DNA from: Gemmatimonas sp.
GTDB taxonomy: Bacteria > Gemmatimonadota > Gemmatimonadetes > Gemmatimonadales > Gemmatimonadaceae
Reading direction: 5' to 3'
Length of the DNA: 64,000 bases
Assembly: GCF_027531815.1 (NCBI RefSeq)
Contig: NZ_JAPZSK010000001.1
Coordinates: forward strand, 186,001 to 250,000
The notes under the pieces were generated by a model, which was given only the letters and a program-made list of their open reading frames with translations, had not been told where the DNA came from and did no database searches. Below, one piece after another: positions 51,744 through 60,259 of the stretch. The translations under genes were made by a program, and so were the position numbers. How positions within the stretch are numbered: position 1 is the first letter of the stretch; every line of letters starts with the position of its first letter.

Positions 51744-53804
51744 ATGAATTTCCTCGTTCCCGCCTTCCTCGCCGGGCTCGCCGCGCTGGTCGTGCCGCTC
51801 GTGCTGCACTTGCGGCACCGTGATCGCGACCGGCCGCAGCGATTTCCGTCGCTCATGTTCCTCGAGCAGATCACCATCCGCACGGAGCAACGGCAGCGGG
51901 TCAGCGATTGGCCGTTGCTGCTGCTCCGGCTGCTGCTGCTCGCGCTGCTGGTGTTCGCGTTCTCGCGGCCACTCTTCCGCGCGCGCGGTGTGGCGGGTAC
52001 CGACTCGCGTTCGCGGGCCGTGGTGCTGCTCCTCGACCGTTCGCAGAGCATGGGGTACGAGGGCACCTGGGCCCGTGCGCTCGACTCGGCCCGCGCCGTG
52101 GTGGGGCGGCTGGGCACGGGGGATCGCATCGCGGTGGTGACATACGACGATCAGGCGGAAACCCGGCAGCGACTCACCACGGACCGGGCAGCCGTGCTGG
52201 CATCGCTCAACGGGCTGTCGCCGCGCCGTCGTGGCACTCGGCTGGCGCCGGCGCTGCGTGCAGCGCGCCAGCTGTTGCTCGACGCCCCGTTCGCGGCCGC
52301 GGAGATCCTGGTCATTTCCGACCTGCAGCGGGCCGGTGCGCTCGGTGTGGCCGGAGTGGAGCTGCCCGCGGGCGTGATGGTGCGCGGCATCCCGGTGGGA
52401 CCGGCGTCATGGGAGAACGCCACGGTGCATGCCCTCGACGCGCGCCGTGTCGTGCAGGAGGCCCGCACGGTGCTGGCGGTGAAGGCACGGGTGCGCCGCC
52501 ATGGCGGCGACGCGCCCATGGAGCGTACCGTGCACCTCGTGATCAACGGGCGTGATGCCGCGTCACGTACGGTCCCGGTGAGTGCGGGCGGCGAGACGGT
52601 GGTGACGTTCGATCCCGTGCCCGCCCCGGAGGGCGCGGTCGCCGTCCTGGTGGCCATGAGCCCCGATGCGCTCGCGGCCGACGACACGCTCGTGGCCGTC
52701 GTACCGCGTGATGACGAACTGGGCGTGCAGCTGTCGGGGGGTGGCGAAACGCTGTACTTCGAGCGCGCGCTGGGCATTGGTCGCGCACCGTCGGTGATGG
52801 TTTCGCGCCCCGGCGGGATGCCCGGCGGCAATGCCCGGCCGGCCGCGGTGCGTGTCTTCTGGGATGTGCTCCCCGATGCCACGCTCACACCATGGCTGGA
52901 GGAGGGCGGGGGCGCGATCGTAGTGGTCGGACGTCGGCTGGCCGAGCGTCGCGGGTCGGTGTCTCCGCTGCTCCCGGCATCGTTGGCCGGCACCGCCGAC
53001 CGCCTGTCCGACCGTGGGGGAACGCTGCGCGAGGTGAGGACGGAGCATCCGCTCTTCGCTCCTTTCCGCGAAAACGCCGATGCGCTTGGCGCGGTACGGA
53101 TGTTTCGCTACGCCCGACTCGATGCACAGCCGGACGCCGATGTGCTCGCGCGGTTCGACGACGGCCTGCCGGCAATCCTCGAACGGCAGGTCGGCAACGG
53201 CCGTCTCCTGCTGCTCGCGCTGCCGCTCGACAATACGGCCGGCGATTTCCCGCTCCAGCCCGCCTACCTGCCGTTCGTGCGACAGCTCGTGCTGCACACG
53301 TCCGGCCGCGATGCGGCGCCGCTTTGGCGCGGCACGGGCGACCGGTGGGCGCTCCCCGGCACACTCGCGGCACCGGTGGTCGAGTCGCCAGACGGAACGC
53401 TGCTCCGACCAACGGCCGACTCGCTGGGCGCGGCCGTGCCATTGGCCGATGCCGGTGTCTATCGCGCCTTTGCCAGTCAGGTGGGCGGAGAACCGGCGGC
53501 GCTGCTGGCGGTGAATGTGCCGACCTCGGAATCGGTGCTCACGCCCATGGACACGGCCGAACTCCTGCTTGGTGTGCAGGCGGGTGGTGCCACCGTGGCC
53601 TCGGACAGCGCGGCGCAGGGCAGCGCCGGTCCGCAGACCGACGAAGAGCTGGAGCGGCGGCAGTCGCCCTGGCGGGTGCTGCTGCTGCTGGCCCTGGTTG
53701 CCTTGACGCTTGAAACGGTGCTGGCCACACGCGGCCGGCGCGGCACCGCGCGACGGGTGGTCGCACAGCCGTCGACACGCCCGGGCGCGGAGCGCACCAC
53801 ATGA
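51744..53804 (+). CDS. BatA-type membrane protein with VWA domain
   Basis: A 686-residue protein. N-terminal BatA segment (FLVPAFLAGLAALVVPLVLHL, then RPQRFPSLMFLEQI), a second helix (LLLLRLLLLALLVFAFSRPLF), VWA domain with metal site LLDRSQSM and VISDLQRAG, then two beta/GATase-like regions with WLEEGGGAIVVVGRRLA, and a last helix (WRVLLLLALVALTLETVLA). Orientation puts the VWA domain in the periplasm. It follows DUF58 by 10 bp and resembles the first gene of the operon, probably an ancient duplication. Confidence 0.9.
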   Translation: MNFLVPAFLAGLAALVVPLVLHLRHRDRDRPQRFPSLMFLEQITIRTEQRQRVSDWPLLLLRLLLLALLVFAFSRPLFRARGVAGTDSRSRAVVLLLDRSQSMGYEGTWARALDSARAVVGRLGTGDRIAVVTYDDQAETRQRLTTDRAAVLASLNGLSPRRRGTRLAPALRAARQLLLDAPFAAAEILVISDLQRAGALGVAGVELPAGVMVRGIPVGPASWENATVHALDARRVVQEARTVLAVKARVRRHGGDAPMERTVHLVINGRDAASRTVPVSAGGETVVTFDPVPAPEGAVAVLVAMSPDALAADDTLVAVVPRDDELGVQLSGGGETLYFERALGIGRAPSVMVSRPGGMPGGNARPAAVRVFWDVLPDATLTPWLEEGGGAIVVVGRRLAERRGSVSPLLPASLAGTADRLSDRGGTLREVRTEHPLFAPFRENADALGAVRMFRYARLDAQPDADVLARFDDGLPAILERQVGNGRLLLLALPLDNTAGDFPLQPAYLPFVRQLVLHTSGRDAAPLWRGTGDRWALPGTLAAPVVESPDGTLLRPTADSLGAAVPLADAGVYRAFASQVGGEPAALLAVNVPTSESVLTPMDTAELLLGVQAGGATVASDSAAQGSAGPQTDEELERRQSPWRVLLLLALVALTLETVLATRGRRGTARRVVAQPSTRPGAERTT

Positions 53805-53850
53805 TCGCCCGGTCAACGCACGCCGCGATTCCCATTCCGGAGCATCTCCT

Positions 53851-56800
53851 ATGAGTCCCGACCGGCAGTTGCTCGTGACGCTGCACGCGCTGCGGAGGCA
53901 GTGGCGCCTGCGTGTACTGTGCGAATCGCTGGTGTGGCTTGCGGTCGCCACGGTCCTTGCCGTGGTGGCGGCGTGGGGGCTGCTGCGGCTCTTTGCGGGC
54001 AATGAGACGGGACCGACCATTGCCCGAGTAGTGGGCTACCTGCTGATCGCGGTCGCGCTTGTGCGCGGCCTGATCGTGCCGTTGCTGCGGCGCGCGTCGG
54101 ATGAACGGTTCGCGCTGTACGTCGAAGAGCGCGAGCCCTCGTTGCGCCAGACACTGCTGGCCGCCGTGCAGGAAGCGCAGCTCCCCGAGGCGCAGCGTCC
54201 GTCGCCCACGCTGTCGGCGCGCGTGATGCAGCGGGCCGTGGCAGCGATTCGGCCACTCGAGTCCCGCATGGCACTCGAGCGTCCGCGGATCGTGCGCGCC
54301 ATGCAGTCCTTCGGCGGTGTCGTCGCCGTCGCGGGGGCGCTGCTCTGGCTGGGGCCGCAGTCGGTGCGGGATGGAGCCCGCGTGCTTTTCGTACCCTTCG
54401 GGACGGCCCAGGCGGCCGTGCCGGTGCGTATGCTGGCCATCTCCCCCGGCAGCGTGAGTGTGCCGCGCGGCGGCGCCATCGAGGTGGAAGCGGGGCTGGT
54501 GGGGTTCGCGGCGTCGAGCGCCGAACTCGTGTTCCGAAGCGACAGCGCAGGCAACGACACCGGTGCGTGGCAACGCCTGCCCATGGCGCCCGACGCCGAC
54601 TCGGCGCGGTTCCGGTCGCGACTGTTCGATATCGTCCAGCGCACCGAGTACTACGTGGAGTCTGCCGACGTGCGATCGGCAGTCTTCACGCTGACCGTGA
54701 ACGACCTGCCTGCCGTGTCGCGGGTGTCGCTCGACCTCCGTTTTCCGGCATACAGTGGGCTGCCGCCGGAGAAGATCGAGGACACCGGCGACGTCGCGGC
54801 GGTGGTGGGGACGACCGTCACCGTTCGCGCGCGCGTCACCCGCGCGGTGGGTGGCGGCACGCTGCGCTTCGATGATGGACGGACGGTGGCGATGACGCGT
54901 GAAGGCGACAGCGCCCTTGTGGGCGCGTTCACGGTACGCCGCAGTGGCTTCTATCAGGTTGACCTCACCACAACCGATGGCACGACCGTTGCCGGCGCCG
55001 TGGAGTATGTCGTGGACGCGATCCCTGATCGCGCCCCCGTTGTGCGCATCGAGGAGCCGGGACGCGACACCAAGGTTCTGAACACGGATGAGGTCACGAT
55101 TGCCCTGCAGGCAACCGATGATCTGGGGGTGACCGCTTTGGAGCTTCGCTACCGCGTGAACGGCGGCGAGGAGAAGCGTGTGCAGGTGACCGGGGGGGCG
55201 CGGCGCCCGCGGGATGCCCGCGGCGCCCATACGCTGTTCCTCGAGGAGCTCTCACTGCAGCCAGGCGATCTGGTGGCGTACCACGCCGTGGCCAGGGACG
55301 GTGCCGGGCTGGTGGGGAGCAGTGATGTGTATTTCCTGGAGGTGCGTCCCTTCGGCAAGGATTACCGACAGTCCGACCAGCGCGCGCAGCAAGCGCAGCA
55401 GGGCGGTGGTGGACAGCCTCAGGGGGATTCCCCCGATGGATTCGTGGCGCGCCAGCGCGACGTGGTGGCCGGCACCTTCAACTGGCTGCGCGACAGCGCG
55501 AGCACCAATGACAAGGTGCGTCGCGAGAACATGACGACGCTGGCCATTGCCGAAGGGCGCTTGCGTGAGGACGTGGAACAGCTGGTGAAGCGCCTGGCTG
55601 AGCGCGGCGTGGCAGCGCAGGACACGACCTTCGCGAAGATTCGCGGGGAACTGCAGCAGGCTGCGGTGGAACTCAAGGCCGCCGAGGAGCAGCTCGGACG
55701 TGTGCGTGGCAGCGGCGCGCTGCCCGCGGAGCAGCGGGCGCTGCAGCGCCTGCAACGCGCCGAGGCACTCTATCGCGACGTGCAGGTCCAGATGGGGGGC
55801 GGCGGTGGTGGCGGGGGCGGCGGCGGAGGTGGACAGCAGCGTGCCGAAGATCTGGCCGACCTCTTCGAACTGGAGAACGACAAGCAGCGCAATCAGTACG
55901 AAACCATGCAGCAGCAGCGCGCGGCGGATCCGTCGCAGCCTCAGGTCGACGAGACCCTCGAGAAGCTGCGGCAGCTCGCCAGCCGCCAGCAGCAGGAGAA
56001 CGAGCGGTTGCAGCGCATGGCCGAGGCGATGCGGCAGCGGTTGGCGGAATCGGGTGGTGCCGCCGGCGGAGCCAGTGGCGGCTCCGCCAGCGGAGGCGCG
56101 CGACCGGGCGGCGCGAACGGCAACAGCAGCCAAAGCGGTGCACAGCGGGAGCTGGCGCGACAGGCGGAGGAGGAAGCACGCCGTCTTGAGCGGCTGGCGC
56201 GCGAGCAGAGCAATCCGGAGCTGCAGCGTGCGGCCGAGCAGTTGCAGCAGGCGGCCGACAACATGCGTCGTGCCGCCACCGGATCGGCGGCGCAGGGCAA
56301 TGCCGCTCTCGAGGAGCTCAATCGCGCGGCGCGCAATCTGGAGGGGGCTCGGGCCTCGAGTACCTCACGCGGCGTGCAGCAGCTGGCCGACAAGGCGCGC
56401 CAGCTGGAAGAGCAGCAGCAGCAGATCCAGGAAGCGGTTCAGGGGCTACCCGAGGCCTCTCCCAGTGAGCGCGGGCAGCGCCTGCAGCAGTTGTCGCAGC
56501 AGAAGGACCGCCTGGCTGAAGAGGTCCGTCGCCTGGAAAGCGAGGCCGATCGCCTGTCACGATCGGCGCGTCGGGATCAGCCCAAGGCCGCCGGTCAGTT
56601 GAGCGGCGCGGCCGATGCGATTCGTGATACGCGCCTGGCCGACAAGATCGAGTTTTCCAAGCAGGTCGCGCGCAACGGCAGCGGCGAGTACGCGGGCGCG
56701 TTCGAAAATCAGATTGGCGAGAACATTCGCGATGTGGCGGAGCGACTTCGCGCCGCACGTGGCGCGCTGCAGGGCGAGAGCGCGGCGCGTGGTCAGGAAC

Positions 56801-57435
56801 GCACGCTCGAGCGTACGCGCGAGCTCGTGGCGGGCATGGAGTCGCTGCGTGACCGGGTGGCGGACCGCGCGCAGGGCCGACCGGGGCAGCCGGGACAGCA
56901 GGGACAGCAGGGACAGCAGGGACAGCCGGGGCAGCCGGGGCAGCAGGGGCAGCAGGGGCAGCAGGGCGGGAACCGTGGTGGCGCAGCGCAAGGCGTTGCG
57001 CGCGGCGGCGGTATGCCGGGCGACGAGCCGGGACAGGGTGGAATGGCTGCCGGAGCGCCGCGCAGTGGCGGCGGAATACCGCGCGGTGAGGCCACGCAGT
57101 TCGCGCGCGAGTTCCGCCTGCGCCGCCAGGCCGCCGAGGAGGTACGGCGCGAAGCGGCGGCGCAGGGGGTGAGCACGCAGGACCTCGATCGCGCCATCCA
57201 GGCGATGCGCGAGCTGGAGAACACCGGGGCGTTCGGAGACCCGCAAGGGCTCGAACAGCTGCAGACGGCGCTGCTCGACCGGCTCAAGGACTTCGAGTTC
57301 ACGCTGTACCGCGCCGCAGCCGGCAGCGCCGACGGACGTCCCGCCGTGGGAGCACGGGCGACCGCGCCAGCGGAGTACCGGCAGATGGTCGAGGAATACT
57401 ACCGGGCGCTGGCGGGAGCGAAGCGGAAGCGGTAG
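53851..57435 (+). CDS. Giant DUF4175 membrane protein with coiled coil and collagen-like repeats
   Basis: A 1194-residue protein. Two N-terminal membrane helices (residues ~25-75), a beta-rich DUF4175 region (to ~540), then a long Gln/Glu/Arg/Ala coiled coil with a run of Gly residues (nt 55794-55838) and a GQP/GQQ collagen-like tract (nt 56882-56968), and a C-terminal helical domain ending RQMVEEYYRALAGAKRKR. Start ATG 53851 (MSPDRQLLVTLHAL) has GGAG 10 nt upstream. It closes the Bat-type operon. It probably spans or organises the periplasm; no enzymatic motif. Confidence 0.85.
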   Translation: MSPDRQLLVTLHALRRQWRLRVLCESLVWLAVATVLAVVAAWGLLRLFAGNETGPTIARVVGYLLIAVALVRGLIVPLLRRASDERFALYVEEREPSLRQTLLAAVQEAQLPEAQRPSPTLSARVMQRAVAAIRPLESRMALERPRIVRAMQSFGGVVAVAGALLWLGPQSVRDGARVLFVPFGTAQAAVPVRMLAISPGSVSVPRGGAIEVEAGLVGFAASSAELVFRSDSAGNDTGAWQRLPMAPDADSARFRSRLFDIVQRTEYYVESADVRSAVFTLTVNDLPAVSRVSLDLRFPAYSGLPPEKIEDTGDVAAVVGTTVTVRARVTRAVGGGTLRFDDGRTVAMTREGDSALVGAFTVRRSGFYQVDLTTTDGTTVAGAVEYVVDAIPDRAPVVRIEEPGRDTKVLNTDEVTIALQATDDLGVTALELRYRVNGGEEKRVQVTGGARRPRDARGAHTLFLEELSLQPGDLVAYHAVARDGAGLVGSSDVYFLEVRPFGKDYRQSDQRAQQAQQGGGGQPQGDSPDGFVARQRDVVAGTFNWLRDSASTNDKVRRENMTTLAIAEGRLREDVEQLVKRLAERGVAAQDTTFAKIRGELQQAAVELKAAEEQLGRVRGSGALPAEQRALQRLQRAEALYRDVQVQMGGGGGGGGGGGGGQQRAEDLADLFELENDKQRNQYETMQQQRAADPSQPQVDETLEKLRQLASRQQQENERLQRMAEAMRQRLAESGGAAGGASGGSASGGARPGGANGNSSQSGAQRELARQAEEEARRLERLAREQSNPELQRAAEQLQQAADNMRRAATGSAAQGNAALEELNRAARNLEGARASSTSRGVQQLADKARQLEEQQQQIQEAVQGLPEASPSERGQRLQQLSQQKDRLAEEVRRLESEADRLSRSARRDQPKAAGQLSGAADAIRDTRLADKIEFSKQVARNGSGEYAGAFENQIGENIRDVAERLRAARGALQGESAARGQERTLERTRELVAGMESLRDRVADRAQGRPGQPGQQGQQGQQGQPGQPGQQGQQGQQGGNRGGAAQGVARGGGMPGDEPGQGGMAAGAPRSGGGIPRGEATQFAREFRLRRQAAEEVRREAAAQGVSTQDLDRAIQAMRELENTGAFGDPQGLEQLQTALLDRLKDFEFTLYRAAAGSADGRPAVGARATAPAEYRQMVEEYYRALAGAKRKR

Positions 57436-57457
57436 GGGCGGGAACGGCGGGAACTGC

Positions 57458-57562
57458 GGGAGACGGCGTCATGGGAGACGGCGTCATGGGAGACGGCGTC
57501 ATGGGAGACGGCGTCATGGGAGACGGCGTCATGGGAGACGGCGTCATGGGAGACGGCGTCAT
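57458..57562. repeat. Seven perfect 15-bp tandem repeats
   Basis: Seven exact copies of GGGAGACGGCGTCAT, each containing the odd palindrome GACGGCGTC. The array starts 22 bp after the DUF4175 stop and forms the outer part of the left inverted-repeat arm. The right arm has the same unit twice. Confidence 0.95.
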
Positions 57563-57656
57563 GGGTGACGGCCGGACCGGTGACGGCGGGGGACGGTCTG
57601 CGTTGTGGTGATGATGCGCGCGCCGAATGGATGACACCGGTGGGGAAGGTCGGGAC

Positions 57657-57662
57657 TATCGT
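57657..57662 (+). promoter_or_regulatory. -10 box abutting the four-helix-bundle start codon
   Basis: TATCGT, 5 nt before ATG 57668, no Shine-Dalgarno. It lies inside the inverted-repeat block, so the cargo gene would carry its own promoter. Confidence 0.4.
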
Positions 57663-57667
57663 GGCGC

Positions 57668-58066
57668 ATGAACGATCCACGAAACCTCAGGGTGCTGGAA
57701 GCGGCGCTGCACTTCGCCGACGCCGTACACGAGCACATCGACCGTCTCGACTTCACGCGTGCACCACGCATCCGGGCGCAGCTGCTCCGCGCCGTCGACT
57801 CGGTGCCGGCCAACATCGCCGAAGGGGCGCGCGGCAGTCGCGCCCAGTTCGCCAATCACCTGCGTATCGCGCGCGGTTCAGCCGACGAGGTGGGCGTGCA
57901 TCTGCGCGTCGCGCGCCACGCTGGTGCCATCGCCGAGTCGGAGTACTGGCGCTGCGAGAACAAGCGCGTGCTCGTGTGCAAGATGCTCACCCGCTTTCTC
58001 CGCACACTGGACGAGGAAGAGGCGTACGCTCACCATCGTGAGCACAGACGACGGTCCCCGCAGTAA
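57668..58066 (+). CDS. Four-helix-bundle protein (23S rRNA intervening-sequence protein family)
   Basis: A 132-residue protein, MNDPRNLRVLEAALHFADAV at the start. The family signature is clear: four amphipathic helices, with RIRAQLLRAVDSVPANIAEG-like sequence (RAQLLRAVDSVPANIAEGAR) and the GSADEVGVHLRVARHAG segment. Relatives occur inside 23S rRNA intervening sequences, as Avd accessory proteins of diversity-generating retroelements, and as free-standing genes; they are tetrameric nucleic-acid-binding proteins. Here it stands alone between 54-bp inverted repeats (57531-57586 and 58071-58126), with TATCGT 5 nt before its ATG. Neither a 23S gene nor a reverse transcriptase is nearby. Confidence 0.87.
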   Translation: MNDPRNLRVLEAALHFADAVHEHIDRLDFTRAPRIRAQLLRAVDSVPANIAEGARGSRAQFANHLRIARGSADEVGVHLRVARHAGAIAESEYWRCENKRVLVCKMLTRFLRTLDEEEAYAHHREHRRRSPQ

Positions 58067-58137
58067 CCCGCCGTTACCGGTCCGGCCGTCATCCATGACG
58101 CCGTCTCCCATGACGCCGTCTCCCGCCCTCCCCCCCG

Positions 58138-60018
58138 TTACCCTTCGCTTTCCGCCCACAGCTTCCGCGTCACGCCAAGCAGCACACTGCCGCTCACCAG
58201 GAACACGGCCGTCAGGATCCACGCATCGGTGAGGCGCGACGGATCGCCCGGGGCGTACAGGAAGTTGCCGATCGCGAACAGCGACGACCAGATCACGAGG
58301 CAGCCGGCGATCCACCCCAGCAGCGAGACCCCGATGGCGTTCTCGCGTACCACCTCGGCGTCGGAGACCCCGGCGGCGGCGCGTTGCGCCGTCCACCCCG
58401 GGCCAGCCGGCTTCACCTTGCGCACGAACGCCAGCAGGGTGGATTGGTCGGTTTGCGGTCCCACGTAGGCCGTTACCAGCCACGCCAGCGTGGTCACGCC
58501 CACCTGCACCAGCGTGATGGTGGCGAAATCCGCGTCGGGCAGCAACCGCGGCACCGCCAACGACGTCACCAGCGACATCACCATGGCCACGATCTCGCAC
58601 CATGCAGAGACGCGCCACCAGAACCAGCGCGCGATGTACAGCAGGCCGGTGCCGGCACCAATGGAGAGCAGCACCTGGAACGCCTGCTGCGCGCTGCTCA
58701 TGGTGAGGCTCAGCAGCGCCGCCACCACGTACAGCAGCACGGTGCTCGCACGCCCGGCCTGCACGTAGTGCGCATCGGGCGCGTCGCGACGCACGAAGCG
58801 CCGGTAGAAGTCGTGCACGAGGTAGGACGACCCCCAGTTGAGATGCGTGAGGATCGTCGACGAGTTGGCGGCAATGAGCCCGCCGATCATGAGCCCCACG
58901 AAACCGACGGGGAGAAACTTCAGCATCGCCGGGAAGGCCGAATCGTGGCCGATGAGCGCCGGATCGGCCGCCGGAAACGCCGCCTTGATGGACGCCAGAT
59001 CGGGGTAGACGATGATCGAGCAGAGCGCGGTGATGATCCACGGCCACGGCCGCAGCACGTAGTGGGCGATGTTGAAGAACAGGGTGCCGCCCAACGAATC
59101 CTTCTCCGACTTCGACGCGAGCATGCGCTGCGCGATATAGGACCCGCCCCCCGGCTCGGCCCCCGGATACCAGTTGGCCCACCAGCTCACCGCGATGGGC
59201 AGAATGAAGATCATGAGCGCGAGCTCGGACATGCTGAAGTTCGGCATCATGTCGAGAATGGGCTGTCCGAGCCCATCCTTCACCGACATCACCGGCTGGG
59301 CGTCACCGCCCCCCTGCACCACCTGCTGCGGCGCCAGCCGCTCGACCAGCAGGCGCAGACCAAGCCAGCCGCTCTCGCTGTTGCCCAGGCGACGAGCCAC
59401 CTCCACGAGCGAGAACCACGCGGCCGCGAAGACGGCTGTCATCTTGATGAAGAACTGGATCATGTCGATGACGAGCACCCCCCAGAGACCGGAGTGCGCC
59501 GCAAAGACCACGTTGAGCAGGCCGGTGAGCAGGATCGTCTGCCACGGCGCGAGCCCGAACAGGATGTTCGCGATCTTGCACGCCGCCAGGGTCACCATCC
59601 CCATGATGAAGCAGTTGAAGAAGAGTCCCAGGTACACGGCCCGGAAGCCGCGCACCAAGGACGCCTCCCGACCGGAGTAACGCAACTCGTAGAACTCGAG
59701 GTCGGTGAGCACCCCCGAGCGCCGCCACAGCCGCGCGAAGAAGAACACCGTGGCAATGCCGGTGAGTACGAAGGCCCACCACTGCCAGTTCCCCGCCACC
59801 CCGTAGCGGCGGACCTGCTCCGTGACCCAGTTGGGGGTGTCCGACGAAAAGGTCGTGGCGACCATGGACAGGCCCGCGAGCCACCACGGCACCGACCGCC
59901 CGGACGCGAAGAACTCGGTGGTACTGCTCCCCGAGCGCTTGGCCAGGAAGAGCGCCGGGACGAAGCAGACGAGGATGGACAGCAGCACAATGACCCAATC
60001 GATCCAGGAGACGGTCAT
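58138..60018 (-). CDS. Sodium:solute symporter (SSS family)
   Basis: A 626-residue transporter with about 14 membrane helices. N-terminal FFASGRSVPWWLAGLSMVATTFSSDTP is the family's Na-site region; GLMIGGLIAANSSTILTHLNWGSSYL is the helix-8-type second Na site with the Ser/Thr pair. It is probably a Na-coupled sugar, amino-acid or carboxylate importer; substrate not inferable. The stop codon sits at the outer edge of the inverted-repeat block around the four-helix-bundle gene. Confidence 0.9.
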   Translation of the reverse strand: MTVSWIDWVIVLLSILVCFVPALFLAKRSGSSTTEFFASGRSVPWWLAGLSMVATTFSSDTPNWVTEQVRRYGVAGNWQWWAFVLTGIATVFFFARLWRRSGVLTDLEFYELRYSGREASLVRGFRAVYLGLFFNCFIMGMVTLAACKIANILFGLAPWQTILLTGLLNVVFAAHSGLWGVLVIDMIQFFIKMTAVFAAAWFSLVEVARRLGNSESGWLGLRLLVERLAPQQVVQGGGDAQPVMSVKDGLGQPILDMMPNFSMSELALMIFILPIAVSWWANWYPGAEPGGGSYIAQRMLASKSEKDSLGGTLFFNIAHYVLRPWPWIITALCSIIVYPDLASIKAAFPAADPALIGHDSAFPAMLKFLPVGFVGLMIGGLIAANSSTILTHLNWGSSYLVHDFYRRFVRRDAPDAHYVQAGRASTVLLYVVAALLSLTMSSAQQAFQVLLSIGAGTGLLYIARWFWWRVSAWCEIVAMVMSLVTSLAVPRLLPDADFATITLVQVGVTTLAWLVTAYVGPQTDQSTLLAFVRKVKPAGPGWTAQRAAAGVSDAEVVRENAIGVSLLGWIAGCLVIWSSLFAIGNFLYAPGDPSRLTDAWILTAVFLVSGSVLLGVTRKLWAESEG

Positions 60019-60101
60019 GACCGGGTCAGCGGAAGGGAGGAACAGGCACGGGCTGGCTCATGGGACCGGAATGTGGGGGGCCGGCAGCCGGGGAGCAACG
60101 C

Positions 60102-60139
60102 GCCACGGCGGGCGGGACGAAATCCGTCACCGCCGTGGC
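60102..60139 (-). terminator. Hairpin downstream of the beta-helix gene
   Basis: A 10-bp perfect stem GCCACGGCGG/CCGCCGTGGC (60102-60111 and 60130-60139) with an 18-nt loop, in the 241-bp gap between the beta-helix gene and the symporter gene. It may be a terminator or a leader structure of the symporter mRNA; no T tract. I see nothing else in this gap. Confidence 0.3.
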
Positions 60140-60259
60140 CGGAACGGGCGGATGCGATGCGTCATTCCCAGGGGTGACGATCTTTCGCTTCCCCTTTCAG
60201 GGTACGACCTCAGTCCCGTGCGCCGAAGCCGAGGCGGAGTGCTCCTGCGTACGCCTGCC

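Larger units (their letters stand above)
57531..58126. repeat. Inverted-repeat cassette carrying the four-helix-bundle gene (element D)
   Basis: The right arm 58071-58126 is the inverse of 57531-57586: two 15-bp units plus a 24-nt inner block containing GACGGCCGGACCGGT, with two mismatches in the 54 aligned bases. The arms enclose 484 bp whose main content is the four-helix-bundle gene and its promoter box. Outer sequence on both sides, up to the DUF4175 and symporter stops, is also related G-rich repeat. No transposase, direct target duplication or attachment site is evident. Confidence 0.8.

Noticed and set aside
57458..57562. CRISPR-like array
   Set aside because: The seven 15-bp units are directly contiguous with no spacers and no cas genes are present.
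57460..57637. A small minus-strand protein of MTPSP repeats over the 15-bp array
   Set aside because: A 15-bp repeat is open in several frames by arithmetic; the peptide is pure repeat with no start signal.
57668..58066. Diversity-generating retroelement Avd
   Set aside because: No reverse transcriptase, template repeat or variable repeat is nearby; the protein only shares the four-helix family.
60019..60259. Riboswitch before the symporter gene
   Set aside because: Only one 10-bp hairpin is visible; no conserved riboswitch core could be recognised.
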